From Planctomycetales bacterium (lineage in GTDB: Bacteria > 4484-113 > JAFGCY01): a stretch of 14,256 bases of DNA. The position numbers and the translations under genes are program-made. The stretch is from contig JAHEFU010000014.1 in assembly GCA_024645305.1 (NCBI GenBank), forward strand, positions 8,358 to 22,613, given 5' to 3'. Of this stretch, positions 14,084 to 14,256 are shown piece by piece; position 1 is the first letter of the stretch, and each line of letters begins with the position of its first letter. Below the pieces are notes generated by a model. It was not told where the DNA came from. It did no database searches and was given only the letters and a program-made list of their open reading frames with translations.

Positions 14084-14256
14084 GTGTCAGACACAGATAA
14101 CCCCGACAGCCTGAGCTGGAGTTTCAACCCCTGGCAGCAGGGGCTGGGAGGCTGGCGCAGACCTCAACTGGCCCTGCCCCTGTCCATCCTGCTGGCGGTG
14201 CTGCTTAGCTGGAGCGTGACCGTCCCGAACACTCCCAGAAGCCTGGAAACGCAGCT
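14084..14256 (+). CDS. 5' end of a probable membrane protein, function unknown
   Basis: The only plus-strand gene, visible for 57 codons. From GTG 14084 it reads (M)SDTDNPDSLSWSFNPWQQG, then a basic GGWRRPQ and a hydrophobic helix LALPLSILLAVLLSWSVTV (about residues 29-47), followed by VPNTPRSLETQ. That suggests a cytoplasmic N-terminus and a first membrane helix. I do not recognise the family. The frame is open to the window end. There is no ribosome site before the GTG, and an extended -10 ends six bases upstream, pointing to a leaderless transcript. The alternative ATG at 14068 runs into a stop after ten codons. Confidence 0.6.
   Translation, partial: MSDTDNPDSLSWSFNPWQQGLGGWRRPQLALPLSILLAVLLSWSVTVPNTPRSLETQ

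Noticed and set aside
1..14256. Mobile elements, CRISPR arrays, tRNA or rRNA genes
   Set aside because: No transposase or integrase motifs, no regularly spaced repeats, no tRNA-like folds and no rRNA signatures were seen on either strand.

Overview
The window is a dense, roughly 60% GC bacterial segment, read almost entirely on the minus strand. From right to left it runs: a secreted two-domain M16 zinc peptidase, a large TIG-repeat lipoprotein closed by a textbook rho-independent terminator, a yggT-divIVA pair, and then most of an F1Fo ATP synthase operon. The operon order is atpZ-like, atpI-like, atpB (a), atpE (c), atpF (b), atpH (delta), atpA (alpha), an unrecognised ORF, and atpG (gamma, cut by the window edge). 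Only the last 173 bases carry a plus-strand gene, the start of a probable membrane protein divergent from the peptidase.

The host looks like a diderm bacterium: it has a lipobox lipoprotein and an exported M16 peptidase. It also encodes DivIVA, which is uncommon in most diderm lineages. The alpha subunit has a VSRVGGNAQ...MKKVAG...LDLAQYRE stretch, and the a subunit is about 360 residues with a long N-terminal extension. From memory both resemble FCB-group (Bacteroidetes/Chlorobi and relatives) enzymes. I cannot place the organism to a phylum and suspect an uncultured lineage.

The core ATP synthase looks functional. Alpha has an intact P-loop and arginine finger, subunit a has its essential Arg, and subunit c has its carboxylate without the Na+-ligand pattern, so it is probably proton-driven. 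Three things are odd. Alpha carries an extra segment of about 40 residues with two CxxC knuckles (zinc-ribbon-like). A small soluble protein I cannot assign is translationally nested between atpA and atpG. Subunit a has His-rich tails at both ends. Together these suggest an ATP synthase variant with metal-binding accessory parts; this is the best candidate here for something undescribed.

Spacing within the atp cluster is tight: 1-base gaps at atpI/atpB and atpF/atpH, and an 8-base overlap into atpG. The exceptions are the AT-rich leader of atpE and a 92-base structured gap before atpA. Several starts are not ATG (GTG for atpG, TTG for atpF and for the peptidase). Two genes show a -10-like hexamer exactly six bases before a GTG (atpZ and the plus-strand gene), suggesting leaderless transcripts. 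No tRNA, rRNA, insertion sequence, CRISPR array or phage gene was seen.
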